Positions 16,813 to 25,656 of a DNA stretch of 64,000 bases are shown here, in pieces; the first letter of the stretch is position 1; every line of letters begins with the position of its first letter. A model generated the notes under the pieces. That model saw nothing but the letters and a program-made list of their open reading frames with translations. It was not told the DNA's origin and searched no databases. Source of the DNA: Acinetobacter sp. ANC 4178 (lineage in GTDB: Bacteria; Pseudomonadota; Gammaproteobacteria; Pseudomonadales; Moraxellaceae); assembly GCF_004331175.1 (NCBI RefSeq), contig NZ_SJOD01000001.1, forward strand, positions 62,001 through 126,000. Direction: 5' to 3'. The translations under genes and the position numbers were made by a program.

Positions 16813-18339
16813 ATGAGCAAAACAACTCAAGATAATCCAGCAGTCGATCATTCTGTGGCAGAAACTGTGTCAAATACATCAAAACCGCGTACTCGTACAC
16901 GCAAAACAACTGACACAGCTTCTACGTCTGCAACCCCAACGACTAAAACAACTCGTACCCGTGCAACTTCTTCGCCTCGCAAGAAAGCTGTACCGAGTAC
17001 AACTAAAACTGCATCTACAACTCAAACTTCTGTCCTACAGGAAAAAATTATGAGTCAAAATACTCCTCGCCGCGTTGCAATTATTGGTGGTAACCGTATT
17101 CCATTCGCTCGTTCGAATGGTGCTTATTTCACAGCATCAAACATGGATATGTTTACCGCAGCATTAAATGGTCTTGTTGAGCGTTACAATCTACAAGGTC
17201 AACGTTTGGGTGAAGTAGTTGCTGGCGCAGTGTTAAAACATAGCCGCGACTTTAACATGACTCGTGAATGTGTTTTAGAGACAGCTTTGGCACCTGAAAC
17301 TCCTGCTTATGATCTGCAACAAGCATGTGGAACAGGCTTACAAGCAGCTTTCCAAGTTGCGAATAAAATTGCCTTGGGGCAAATTGAAGTGGGTATCGCT
17401 GGTGGTGTAGATACCACTTCGGATGCGCCAATTGCTTTTGGTGATGGCTTACGTAAGGCCTTGCTTGAGCTCAATATTGCAAAAACAGGGAAAGACCGTT
17501 TAAAAGCATTAACCAAAATTAACCTAAAAGATTTAATGGATGCCCCTAAAAATGGTGAGCCGCGTACTGGGCTTTCTATGGGCGATCATCAAGCGATTAC
17601 TGCATTAGAATGGGGCATTGCCCGTGAAGCACAAGATGAACTTGCTGCATCTTCACACCAAAAAATGGCAAAGGCTTATGAAGAAGGTTTCTTTGATGAC
17701 CTGATCACACCATTTTTAGGTTTAGAACGTGACAACAACTTACGTGCTGATTCTACAGTTGAGAAACTGGCTAAACTTAAGCCTGCTTTTGGTAAAGGTG
17801 ATGCACGCACCATGACTGCGGGTAACTCTACCCCATTAACCGATGGCGCATCTTGTGTGTTACTTGCATCTGAAGAATGGGCAAAAGCAAATGGTCATGA
17901 AGTACTGGCTTATTTAACCTTTACTGAAACTGCTGCGGTAGACTTCATTGGCAAGAATGGACCAAAAGAAGGCTTATTAATGGCCCCTGCTTACGCAGTT
18001 CCTCGTATGCTTGAACGTGCTAGTATTACTCTGCAAGATTTTGACTATTACGAAATTCATGAAGCCTTTGCATCACAAGTTCTTTCAACTTTAAAAGCTT
18101 GGGAAGATCCACAATTCTGTAAAGATCGCTTAGGCTTAGCTGCACCGTTAGGTTCAATTGACCGTAGCAAACTCAATGTTAAAGGCTCTTCTTTAGCAGC
18201 GGGTCACCCATTTGCTGCAACAGGTGGACGCATTTTAGCAACGGCGGCAAAACTTCTTAACCAAAAAGGCTCTGGTCGCGTACTCATCTCGATTTGTGCT
18301 GCGGGTGGTCAAGGTGTAACGGCGATTGTTGAAAAATAA
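16813..18339 (+). CDS. Acetyl-CoA C-acyltransferase (thiolase, FadI/FadA2-like) with basic N-terminal extension
   Basis: The thiolase body (from about residue 80) has the nucleophile Cys in QQACGTGLQAA, the GHPFAATGG histidine and the second Cys in SICAAGGQG. Thiolases cleave 3-ketoacyl-CoA or condense acyl-CoA. The first 79 residues are a Thr/Ser/Lys/Arg-rich low-complexity tail unlike any thiolase core. An internal ATG at 17050, preceded by CAGGAAA at good spacing, would give a normal 429-residue enzyme (MSQNTPRRVAIIGG). Two products are possible. It faces the FabG4-like and MaoC-like genes, matching the mycobacterial fadA2 neighbourhood. A strong terminator follows. Confidence 0.88.
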   Translation: MSKTTQDNPAVDHSVAETVSNTSKPRTRTRKTTDTASTSATPTTKTTRTRATSSPRKKAVPSTTKTASTTQTSVLQEKIMSQNTPRRVAIIGGNRIPFARSNGAYFTASNMDMFTAALNGLVERYNLQGQRLGEVVAGAVLKHSRDFNMTRECVLETALAPETPAYDLQQACGTGLQAAFQVANKIALGQIEVGIAGGVDTTSDAPIAFGDGLRKALLELNIAKTGKDRLKALTKINLKDLMDAPKNGEPRTGLSMGDHQAITALEWGIAREAQDELAASSHQKMAKAYEEGFFDDLITPFLGLERDNNLRADSTVEKLAKLKPAFGKGDARTMTAGNSTPLTDGASCVLLASEEWAKANGHEVLAYLTFTETAAVDFIGKNGPKEGLLMAPAYAVPRMLERASITLQDFDYYEIHEAFASQVLSTLKAWEDPQFCKDRLGLAAPLGSIDRSKLNVKGSSLAAGHPFAATGGRILATAAKLLNQKGSGRVLISICAAGGQGVTAIVEK

Positions 18340-18357
18340 TTGATGATTATATCTTTT

Positions 18358-18386
18358 AAAAAGCACCTTTAATCAGGTGCTTTTTT
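18358..18386. terminator. Bidirectional terminator, thiolase/DedA genes
   Basis: An 11-bp stem (AAAAAGCACCT) with a 6-nt loop and A/T runs on both sides, between convergent genes. Confidence 0.88.
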
Positions 18387-18435
18387 ATTCTAAGCTCGAT
18401 TAAAGCTTTAATAATAAAAAGGAATTTTCCATGAA

Positions 18436-19017
18436 TTACTTGCGACTTTTAACATGTGAAATCAGCATAAAAATACCTCTTGCAATTAATATGCAAAAAA
18501 TGACTGCCAAAATAATCCATGCTGAATACTCATCATCATGCAAGAAGCCCTGCCAAAATTGATGCAGCCAATGTGTAACCTGTAAACCCACACTCACCAC
18601 AACAAATGCCCAAAGGAAACAAGCAACTATATTAATGATGATATAACGTATTTGTGGATAGCGCTTAATCCCGATAATCATGGGAAGAACTGTTCTTAAG
18701 CCCCAAGCAAAACGCATGAGTAAAATACACAGTGTAGGATAACGCTCAATCAACACACTCGCCTGTTGAAATTTCTGATTTAATTTAGGATGTTGAACAA
18801 TAAAACGATAACCATAGTGGCGACCTATTTGGTAGTACAACTGATCACCAATAAATCCACCCAGCATTGCTGAAAATATAAGTAGCCAAAAATGTAAAAC
18901 GTGTTGATGAACAGCATATGCACCAAGCATCAGTAGCGTTTCACCTTCAAAAAAGGATCCAATGATCACTGCAAAATAACCGTAATGTTGTAATAAGTAA
19001 GTCCAATCCATCTGCAT
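18436..19017 (-). CDS. DedA family membrane protein
   Basis: A 193-residue inner-membrane protein with the DedA/VTT pattern: GSFFEGETLLMLGAY with the conserved acidic residue, GGFIGDQLYYQIGR, and LMRFAWGLRTVLPMIIG with two conserved arginines, then two C-terminal membrane helices. DedA proteins are thought to translocate lipids such as undecaprenyl phosphate across the inner membrane, and they affect membrane potential and drug tolerance. Two nearby in-frame ATGs (19017 and 19011) could start it; the first follows AAGAG. It is a single gene, with the AceI exporter upstream on the same strand but separated by a terminator. Confidence 0.85.
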   Translation of the reverse strand: MQMDWTYLLQHYGYFAVIIGSFFEGETLLMLGAYAVHQHVLHFWLLIFSAMLGGFIGDQLYYQIGRHYGYRFIVQHPKLNQKFQQASVLIERYPTLCILLMRFAWGLRTVLPMIIGIKRYPQIRYIIINIVACFLWAFVVVSVGLQVTHWLHQFWQGFLHDDEYSAWIILAVIFCILIARGIFMLISHVKSRK

Positions 19018-19270
19018 ACTCTTTTTATCGTTATTAGGATCTCTTTATTTAAAAATCAAAGCTGAGATACCACCCGACCTCTTAAAGATTATAGGATAGA
19101 TCATTTAAAAGACTAAAACCGCATTTGAGATATGATTACAAAGTTATTTAATCTATCTGATATCCGACTCCAGATGTATCAATTATTATCCATCGTCAAA
19201 CAATCGAAATAATGCAATATTTTTATTTTTGCAATGAGTTTACTGTTAAGCGATTCAACGTCTATACATA

Positions 19271-19298
19271 AAAAAGCCACATAATAATGTGGCTTTTT
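19271..19298 (-). terminator. Terminator of the PACE exporter gene
   Basis: A 12-bp stem (AAAAAGCCACAT) with a 4-nt loop and a T-run on the minus strand, 5 bp after the exporter stop codon. Confidence 0.88.
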
Positions 19299-19303
19299 AA
19301 AAA

Positions 19304-19732
19304 TCACGACTGTTGGACAGGAGAATATCCTAAGCGCATTTCAATATGGTCATAACACCATTGGAAAATGAAGGTATAAACCAAAATACACATGGTCAAA
19401 CTAAAATCTAATAAAATGGCTTGCCAAATGGTCATGTCCATTGCATACGCGACCATTGGAATGGTGACTAACATCAAACCACCCTCAAATCCAATCGCAT
19501 GCATAATACGAACAGCAACTGTACGCTGCAATTTTCGGCGTTGCTCAAATTTTTCAAAAAAATGATTAAAAATCATATTCCAAAATACAGAAGTGACCGC
19601 CATAACAATACCTAGGCTTCCTGTAACTTCCATTGGCATATTAAAAATTAAACTTAATGCGATGGCAATGATGACCAACAGGATAATCTCATAGCTCAAC
19701 GCATGAACAATCCTTCTCTTGGAAATCAACAT
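19304..19732 (-). CDS. PACE family biocide/polyamine exporter (AceI-like)
   Basis: At 142 residues with four membrane helices in two tandem bacterial-transmembrane-pair repeats, this matches AceI, the Acinetobacter chlorhexidine and short-chain diamine exporter. Each repeat has an N-terminal signature: ALSYEIILL in the first, carrying the conserved membrane Glu, and HAIGFEGGLML in the second. FWNMIFNHFFEKFEQR closes repeat one and QWCYDHIE repeat two. A LysR-type gene lies divergently 133 bp away, as with the AceR regulator. Whether the substrate is chlorhexidine or only polyamines is not readable from sequence; several PACE paralogues occur in the genus. Confidence 0.88.
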   Translation of the reverse strand: MLISKRRIVHALSYEIILLVIIAIALSLIFNMPMEVTGSLGIVMAVTSVFWNMIFNHFFEKFEQRRKLQRTVAVRIMHAIGFEGGLMLVTIPMVAYAMDMTIWQAILLDFSLTMCILVYTFIFQWCYDHIEMRLGYSPVQQS

Positions 19733-19865
19733 TTAAAACTACTCTTTGTTTTCGATGTTTGCTATTTTATTTTTATTATATTGATTAATCGAGTTAGATT
19801 CTTTCAGTTTTATTGAAAGGTCTATCTTGGAACTTTTTTTAGTAACTTAAGCAAAAAATACGCCA
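19733..19865. promoter_or_regulatory. Divergent control region with candidate LysR operator
   Basis: Between the exporter and its presumed regulator lies CTTTCA-N7-TGAAAG (19801-19819), an inverted repeat of a size typical for LysR-type sites. No other repeat stands out. The assignment as an operator is inference. Confidence 0.45.
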
Positions 19866-20756
19866 ATGAATATTAACCATGATCAACTGATTATTTTCCA
19901 AACTGTAATAGAAACGGGTTCTTTTTCCGCAGCTGCAAGAAAACTCGGTAAAGTCCCTTCCGCCATTAGTATGTCTATTGCAAATCTTGAAATTGATCTG
20001 GATTTAACGCTTTTTACCCGTCAAGGGCGTGAACCCATTCCAACTGCGCAAGCCATGACGTTATATGAGAAAACTCAACAACTTCTCATTGAAATGAATC
20101 AATGGAAACAACATGCCTTTGCCTTAGCACAAGGTCTGGAATCAAATTTGAATATTGTGGTGGTTTCTGAATTACTCCATACGCATTGGACGGACTACAT
20201 TGTGCTTCTAGAACAACGTTTCCCTGAACTTCAAATCAATATTTTTTCGGCACCACAAGAAGATGCACTGCAAATGTTGCTTGATCAATCTGCACAATTA
20301 GCACTGATGTTTGAGCGTGAACAATTACAAAGTGGCGAACAATTTGTAGAGTTAAAACGGGAAACATTGATTGCTGTGGCGGCAAAACAACACCCTCTCG
20401 CCCAACATGAAAAAATAAGTTATGAACAATTACTGCAAAGTCGACAAATTGTTGTCGCAAGCCGTGACCGCAGCTTAAAACCAGAACTACTTTTTTCTAA
20501 AAATTATTGGCGTACAGACAATCATCATTCCTCCTGTGCCATGATTTTACAAAACTTAGGTTGGGGCGTACTCCCTTATGAAATGCTCAATGAAAATCAA
20601 TCATTGCAACAACAATTAAAAATCCTAAGTTTTCAAGATTTCTCACCCAAATTTGAATATTCTGTCGATTTAGTTTGGAGTCGAGAAAGTCAACTGGGTG
20701 CGGCTGCTCGTTTTTTGATTGATCATATTCGAAACAGCAAAAAAAATACGAATTAG
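19866..20756 (+). CDS. LysR family transcriptional regulator, probably controls the PACE exporter
   Basis: A 296-residue LysR-type regulator. The winged helix-turn-helix covers residues 1-62 (GSFSAAARKLGK, then SAISMSIANLE). A periplasmic-binding-like effector domain follows from about 90. Divergent placement against an AceI-like exporter, with a candidate palindrome in between, mirrors the aceI-aceR arrangement, in which the regulator activates export on ligand binding. The effector here is not known; polyamines or biocides are plausible by analogy. A short gap separates it from transaldolase, which has its own leader. Confidence 0.85.
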   Translation: MNINHDQLIIFQTVIETGSFSAAARKLGKVPSAISMSIANLEIDLDLTLFTRQGREPIPTAQAMTLYEKTQQLLIEMNQWKQHAFALAQGLESNLNIVVVSELLHTHWTDYIVLLEQRFPELQINIFSAPQEDALQMLLDQSAQLALMFEREQLQSGEQFVELKRETLIAVAAKQHPLAQHEKISYEQLLQSRQIVVASRDRSLKPELLFSKNYWRTDNHHSSCAMILQNLGWGVLPYEMLNENQSLQQQLKILSFQDFSPKFEYSVDLVWSRESQLGAAARFLIDHIRNSKKNTN

Positions 20757-20843
20757 CGAAGCTCGAACCCTGATTTTGCTTGGGCTAGGCAAAGTTTGTG
20801 GTATAACTAAATGACGGGTACAACTTTTAAGAAATAGATCTCA

Positions 20844-21830
20844 ATGACACAGAATGCGTTAAACCAATTAAAAAAGATGACAACCATCGTTGCTGATAGT
20901 AGTGACTTAGCTGCAATTGAAAAATTTCGTCCACTCGATGCAACAACCAATCCTTCTCTAATCACGGCTGCAGCCAATCAACCAGAAAATAAAATTTTAA
21001 TTGAAGCTGCGTATGATCAAGCAAAGCAAGAAGGCTACACTTCTGACGAATTGATTGAACGTACCATTGATATTCTTACCGTAAAATTTGGTGTAGAAAT
21101 TCTTAAACTAATTGAAGGTCGAGTTTCAACAGAAGTTGATGCGTCATTGTCTTATGATACTGAAGCAACCATCGCTAAAGCCAAAGAGCTTTTAGCGCTT
21201 TATAAAGCTTATGGTATTGATCAAAACAGAATTCTGATTAAAATCGCATCTACTTGGGAAGGGATTCAAGCTGCTCAAGCACTTGAAGCTGAAGGTATTC
21301 ACTGTAACCTCACACTTCTGTTTGGTTTACATCAAGCTCAAGCCTGTGCCAATGCCAAAGTAACCTTAATTTCACCATTTGTTGGTCGTATTTTGGATTG
21401 GTACAAAAAAGCTGAAAATGTACAAAGCTATCCTATTGAGAAAGATCCTGGTGTACTCTCTGTGAAGCAAATTTATCAATATTACAAACAGCACCAAATT
21501 CAAACTGAAATTATGGGTGCAAGTTTCCGTAGTATTGATCAAGTACTCGGTTTAGCAGGCTGTGACTTATTAACCGTAGCACCTGGTTTATTGGCTGAAT
21601 TAGAACTCGATACACGTGAAGTACAACTTCAGCTCAATCCGAACCAAATTGCAAAGAGCTCTGAACAGGCAATCGTTCTTGATAAAGCAACTTTTAAAGA
21701 CCAGTTAGAACACGATCTCATGGCTTTCCAATTGCTGCAAGGCGGTATTGATGGCTTTATTAAAGCACGTGAACAACTCAGCACCTTATTGCGTCAATCA
21801 TTCGGTTTGGATGCTGAAATTCAAGCTTAA
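20844..21830 (+). CDS. tal: Transaldolase
   Basis: Transaldolase moves a dihydroxyacetone unit between sugar phosphates in the non-oxidative pentose phosphate pathway. The 328-residue sequence has the TalB-type landmarks: LDATTNPSL with the catalytic Asp, the Schiff-base Lys in RILIKIASTWEG, CNLTLLFGLHQAQAC, and SPFVGRILDW. It is cytoplasmic and single, followed by a strong terminator. The 3' end has a slightly longer tail than E. coli TalB (317 residues). I see no nearby transketolase. Confidence 0.93.
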   Translation: MTQNALNQLKKMTTIVADSSDLAAIEKFRPLDATTNPSLITAAANQPENKILIEAAYDQAKQEGYTSDELIERTIDILTVKFGVEILKLIEGRVSTEVDASLSYDTEATIAKAKELLALYKAYGIDQNRILIKIASTWEGIQAAQALEAEGIHCNLTLLFGLHQAQACANAKVTLISPFVGRILDWYKKAENVQSYPIEKDPGVLSVKQIYQYYKQHQIQTEIMGASFRSIDQVLGLAGCDLLTVAPGLLAELELDTREVQLQLNPNQIAKSSEQAIVLDKATFKDQLEHDLMAFQLLQGGIDGFIKAREQLSTLLRQSFGLDAEIQA

Positions 21831-21859
21831 AATTATGCACCATAAGTGCGCAAATCTTG

Positions 21860-21896
21860 AGCTCATTTTGTTACAATAACAAAATGAGCTTTTTAT
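21860..21896 (+). terminator. Terminator of transaldolase gene
   Basis: A perfect 14-bp stem (AGCTCATTTTGTTA) with a 3-nt loop and T-run, 30 bp after the stop. Confidence 0.92.
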
Positions 21897-21908
21897 AATG
21901 AGTATATT

Positions 21909-22562
21909 GTGTTTGGCATTACGGATCTTAGTACCTATATTATTGGAACAATTTTAATTGTTATTCTTCCAGGTCCAAATTCGTTATATGTCATGTCCAT
22001 TGCCTCGCGCTTCGGAACACGTATTGGCTATCTTGCAGCTTTAGGCGTTTTTACTGGCGATCTGATTCTCATACTTTGCACCATCTTCGGTGCTGCTTCT
22101 TTATTACATAGTTTCCCATGGCTATTTATCATTTTAAAAGTGGTTGGTGCAGCGTATTTATCCTATTTGGGTAGCTGGCTCATCATTGCCAGTATTCGCA
22201 CTTGGCAAGGGACCACAGCCCAATCCTTGGAAAGCTCAAACAAAAGCATCACTTATAAAGAGGCCCAACCCTATCGTACTGCATTAACAATCAGCATCCT
22301 CAATCCTAAAGCGATTTTATTTTATCTGTCTTTCTTCGTGCAATTTGTCGATCCGAACTATGCATACCCAGCAATTAGCTTTACCCTAATGTCAATTATT
22401 TTACAAATCATTAGCATGCTTTATTTAAGCATGCTGATTTTTTCTGGCGTACGTTTTGCTGCATTTTTCAATCAGCGTTATCGCCTAACTTCAGTTGCCG
22501 TGGCAATCGTTGGCTTTGCTTTTTTAGGCTTCGGTATGAAATTGGCATTTTCAACCGTATAG
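21909..22562 (+). CDS. LysE/RhtB family amino-acid exporter (LeuE-like)
   Basis: A six-helix inner-membrane protein of 217 residues. The N-terminal VILPGPNSLYVM matches the conserved PGP-N motif of the LysE/RhtB exporters, and LSILNPKAILFY-type residues (SILNPKAILFYLSF) recur in helix 4. LeuE is the closest named relative by overall layout. The start is a GTG at 21909; an ATG 11 bases upstream is out of frame. It starts only 13 bp after the transaldolase terminator stem, so its promoter must overlap the terminator region or it relies on read-through. Confidence 0.82.
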   Translation: MFGITDLSTYIIGTILIVILPGPNSLYVMSIASRFGTRIGYLAALGVFTGDLILILCTIFGAASLLHSFPWLFIILKVVGAAYLSYLGSWLIIASIRTWQGTTAQSLESSNKSITYKEAQPYRTALTISILNPKAILFYLSFFVQFVDPNYAYPAISFTLMSIILQIISMLYLSMLIFSGVRFAAFFNQRYRLTSVAVAIVGFAFLGFGMKLAFSTV

Positions 22563-22702
22563 TTGAATAAATTTCAATAAATATCTTTAAAACGTGAAAT
22601 ATCGTTTAATTTTTGGATATTCACTTTTCCAAAATATGGCTTAAGCGTATGATGCAAGACTTACATTTAAACCTTTGGTCAAAATAGAATAAGTACGGAT
22701 AC

Positions 22703-23875
22703 ATGCAAAAACTCATTCAAGATTTTTCTATTCCCGCAGTCTTCGCTGGTTTCATTACGTTTTTAATTGGGATCAGTGTATCTGCGGTGTTGGTCATTCA
22801 AGCAGCTCAAATTTTAGGTGCAAGTACCGAACAAATTACCTCATGGTTTTGGGCTTTAGGGCTTGGTATTGGTCTGGTGGGCATGTTTCTATCATGGAAA
22901 CTAAAATATCCAGTGTCGACTGCGTGGTCTACCGCGGGCCTAGCTCTCATCATTGCCACAGGCAGTGGTTATAACTTAAACGAAGCCATCGGTGCTTTTC
23001 TGGTTTGTGGTTTAATTACTGCGGTTTTAGGTTATTTAGGCATTTTTGAAAAAATTCTAACGCTTATTCCTCAAAGCCTGACCAGCGCAATGTTGGCAGG
23101 TGTCTTATTAAAATTTGGCATCGAACTCTTTGCCAGTCTTAAAACGGATTGGGGATTTATTCTTTCCTTATTAGCAGTTTATATCGTTGCAAAAAAACTT
23201 ACTCCGCGTTACAGCATTGTATTAACTGTGATTGCGGCGATTGCTTTATGCCCCGTGTTTTTAGACTTTCATACCCCTACTGTTACATGGAGTATGGCTA
23301 AACCAGTCTGGATGACACCTGACTTTACGTGGTCGGCAATTTTAGGTCTTGCACTTCCCCTGTTTGTGATTAACATGGCTTCGCAATATTTACCAGGCAT
23401 TGCCATGATCAAAAGTTATGGTTATCAACCACATGTCAATCAATTGATTGGCGGGACAGGACTGATTCAAACTGTACTGGCACCTTTTGGTTGTTATAGT
23501 GTCAATATTGCAGCGATTAGTGCCGCAGTCAGCTTAGATGATCAAGTACACCCAGACCCAAGTAAGCGCTATATTGCAGGTATCAGTTGTGGTTTTTTCT
23601 ATGTCTTAATGGGGTTATTTGCAGCAACACTGACTAGCCTTTTAATGTCTTTTCCCCATATTTTTATTGTGACTTTAGCTGGAATAGCCTTATTCGGCAC
23701 CATCAGCCATAACATTGCACTGGCCTTTCATGATGTTTCTGACCGAGAAGCTGCGCTCATGACTTTTTTATTCAGTGCTTCAGGCGTGCAGTTTTTTGGC
23801 ATTGGTTCTGCATTTTGGGGACTGCTATTTGGTTTTGCCGTTGCATTTATTATGAAATTGAACATCAAAAAATAA
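22703..23875 (+). CDS. BenE family benzoate/proton symporter-like protein
   Basis: A 390-residue membrane protein with about 11-12 helices. It has the BenE layout: an N-terminal FAGFITFLIGIS segment, LKYPVSTAWSTAG, LPQSL-like LIPQSLTSAMLAGVLLKFG and GCYSVNIAAISAA. BenE proteins in Acinetobacter import benzoate, usually beside ben genes. No benzoate catabolic gene is present here, so the substrate may differ. GGA precedes the ATG. A strong bidirectional terminator separates it from the convergent SMR gene. Confidence 0.85.
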   Translation: MQKLIQDFSIPAVFAGFITFLIGISVSAVLVIQAAQILGASTEQITSWFWALGLGIGLVGMFLSWKLKYPVSTAWSTAGLALIIATGSGYNLNEAIGAFLVCGLITAVLGYLGIFEKILTLIPQSLTSAMLAGVLLKFGIELFASLKTDWGFILSLLAVYIVAKKLTPRYSIVLTVIAAIALCPVFLDFHTPTVTWSMAKPVWMTPDFTWSAILGLALPLFVINMASQYLPGIAMIKSYGYQPHVNQLIGGTGLIQTVLAPFGCYSVNIAAISAAVSLDDQVHPDPSKRYIAGISCGFFYVLMGLFAATLTSLLMSFPHIFIVTLAGIALFGTISHNIALAFHDVSDREAALMTFLFSASGVQFFGIGSAFWGLLFGFAVAFIMKLNIKK

Positions 23876-23887
23876 GCTCTGCCTAAT

Positions 23888-23919
23888 AAAAAAAGCATAC
23901 AGATTCTGTATGCTTTTTT
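23888..23919. terminator. Bidirectional terminator, BenE-like/SMR genes
   Basis: A stem AAGCATACAG with a 3-nt loop, with A/T runs on both flanks, between convergent genes. Confidence 0.9.
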
Positions 23920-23931
23920 CACCGCTTTATA

Positions 23932-24276
23932 TCAATGCCCAATCGAGTTTGAAAAGACATTCATGACAATTACACCACCCACAATCATGCCGATTCCAAT
24001 TAAAGCTGGTAAATCCAAAGTTTGTTTAAATACAAAAAAACCAACCAAAGCCGTTAATACAATACCCACACCGCCCCAAATTGCATATGCAATTCCCAAG
24101 GGAATAGTTTTAATCACTTGCGATAATAAATAAAAAGAAATGACATAAAACACAACCACCAACAGGCTTGGTCCTAATTTTGTAAAACCTTCCGATTTCA
24201 CTAAAAATGCAGAGCCAGTCACTTCAGAAACAATTGCCAAAGCCAACATAGCATAAGCTAACAGTAGGACATTCAT
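23932..24276 (-). CDS. Small multidrug resistance (SMR) family transporter
   Basis: A four-helix protein of 114 residues. The essential membrane Glu lies in AIVSEVTGSAFL, and PLGIAYAIWGGVGIV and the GMIVGGVIVMNVFS end match the EmrE/AbeS group of proton-coupled exporters of cationic drugs. It works as a dimer in the inner membrane. GGAGAGG stands upstream of the start. The substrate range (quaternary ammonium compounds, polyamines or guanidinium) cannot be told. It is the second small exporter in this 6-kb stretch, beside the AceI-like gene. Confidence 0.9.
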   Translation of the reverse strand: MNVLLLAYAMLALAIVSEVTGSAFLVKSEGFTKLGPSLLVVVFYVISFYLLSQVIKTIPLGIAYAIWGGVGIVLTALVGFFVFKQTLDLPALIGIGMIVGGVIVMNVFSNSIGH

Positions 24277-24345
24277 GCTTGTGTTACCTCTCCAAATTTT
24301 CTGGATGAAGCTTAACAGTTCATCGTTGCTTGTTATATGATTTTT

Positions 24346-25353
24346 CTATGATTCTGAATCTAAACCACTGAATTTCTGTACAAAAGAAATCGTTTCATCA
24401 AAAGTTTGCTGGCTGGCTTTTAACCCCATAAAAAATTGATACTCATGAATTAACGGCTCTTTACTCTCAGGATAGAACACGGCAGTTACAGGAATTTCAT
24501 GCTGCTTTAATGCGGCAACGAAAGGAACAGATTGAGTCGCTGTTAAAAAGTCCTTATGACCACCACTAATAAATACGGGAGGATAGTTTGCAGTTAGATG
24601 CTTTATTGACGATATTTCATTTAAGAAGGCCGCATCGTCCTTACGCTCCCCTGTGTATGCCTTAACGAGGCTATAAATCCCCCATTCTACAATTTTATGC
24701 TCATTAGGTGCTGTGGCCACAAAAGAGGCTATATCGTAAATACCACAATGCAGAATTAATCCTTTCAACTGTTGCGGTTGGATCGCAGGTACAAAATTTG
24801 ATTCTTGGGCAAATTGCGGATTTGTAAGCAACGCTGCGTAGTGACTTGCTAAATTAGCACCTGCCGAATCACCTGCCATATAAAGTTGATTGGCATCGAT
24901 CTGATAATCTTTAGCATGCTTATTGATGAACTTTAGTGCTTGGTTAATTTGTAATAATTGATTGGGGTAGATCACCTTCGGTGCAAATTGATACTCTACT
25001 GATATGACATTAAAGCCTTGTGCTGCAAGCAATTTAAAGTACCCACGCGCATTTTCTTTAGAACCTGAAATCCATCCCCCACCATGAATCCAAACAATTG
25101 TTGGTCTTAAACCAAGCTCTTCTATATTTTCAGGTTGATATAAATCGAGTCCTAATTTTGGATTTTTTGAATATTCAATATTTGAATGAATCAATACATT
25201 GTTAGGTGCATGTTTATCCAACATTCTTTTCTGTATTTCTGTGGCCGTGTTAAAACTTCGCGCAATCACTTTGCTACTTTTTTGAGTATTTTGACATGCC
25301 GTTAATAGCACCAAAATACAGCTTAAAATGATAAAAATTGTCTTTTTATACAT
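24346..25353 (-). CDS. Lipoprotein esterase, alpha/beta hydrolase of the BD-FAE/HSL type
   Basis: A lipoprotein signal (MYKKTIFIILSC then LLTACQN, lipidated Cys at about 20) precedes an alpha/beta hydrolase. The oxyanion motif is HGGGW, the nucleophile elbow GDSAGAN, the acid in SGGHKDFLTA and the His in HEYQFF. These are the marks of hormone-sensitive-lipase-like carboxylesterases. The mature protein is probably anchored in the envelope. The ATG at 25353 has TGGA upstream and yields the proper lipobox; a GTG 12 bases upstream is less likely. It is a single gene, and the substrate is unknown. Confidence 0.82.
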   Translation of the reverse strand: MYKKTIFIILSCILVLLTACQNTQKSSKVIARSFNTATEIQKRMLDKHAPNNVLIHSNIEYSKNPKLGLDLYQPENIEELGLRPTIVWIHGGGWISGSKENARGYFKLLAAQGFNVISVEYQFAPKVIYPNQLLQINQALKFINKHAKDYQIDANQLYMAGDSAGANLASHYAALLTNPQFAQESNFVPAIQPQQLKGLILHCGIYDIASFVATAPNEHKIVEWGIYSLVKAYTGERKDDAAFLNEISSIKHLTANYPPVFISGGHKDFLTATQSVPFVAALKQHEIPVTAVFYPESKEPLIHEYQFFMGLKASQQTFDETISFVQKFSGLDSES

Positions 25354-25656
25354 GAGCAATTCCACAGTTTTTAAATATTTTCATAATGATGTGTTTTAAA
25401 GAACCTTTTTCAACAGGCGTATTTTAGCGAAAAACAAAGCTCTCTCATAAAAAAAGGAAAAACTTTCTATTTTGATTACAAGCTTTCATGATAAATCCGA
25501 TAAAAATACTCAACTTTTTAGCTTTTTAGAACATTAAAAATTTCTAATTAATTGAATGAATTTACGCTGTTTTTTCACTTTATAAATTGATCACAATACG
25601 ACTATGTGCTATCTATAAATAAGTAGCAATAATGATAAACAACAGGAGTAAATCCG
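25354..25656. other. Intergenic region upstream of universal stress genes
   Basis: This AT-rich region of about 300 bp between divergent genes has no coding frame worth noting. A tandem CTTTTTAG repeat occurs near 25520. The uspA-type gene has an AGGAG ribosome site at about 25643. I see no clear operator. Confidence 0.4.
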
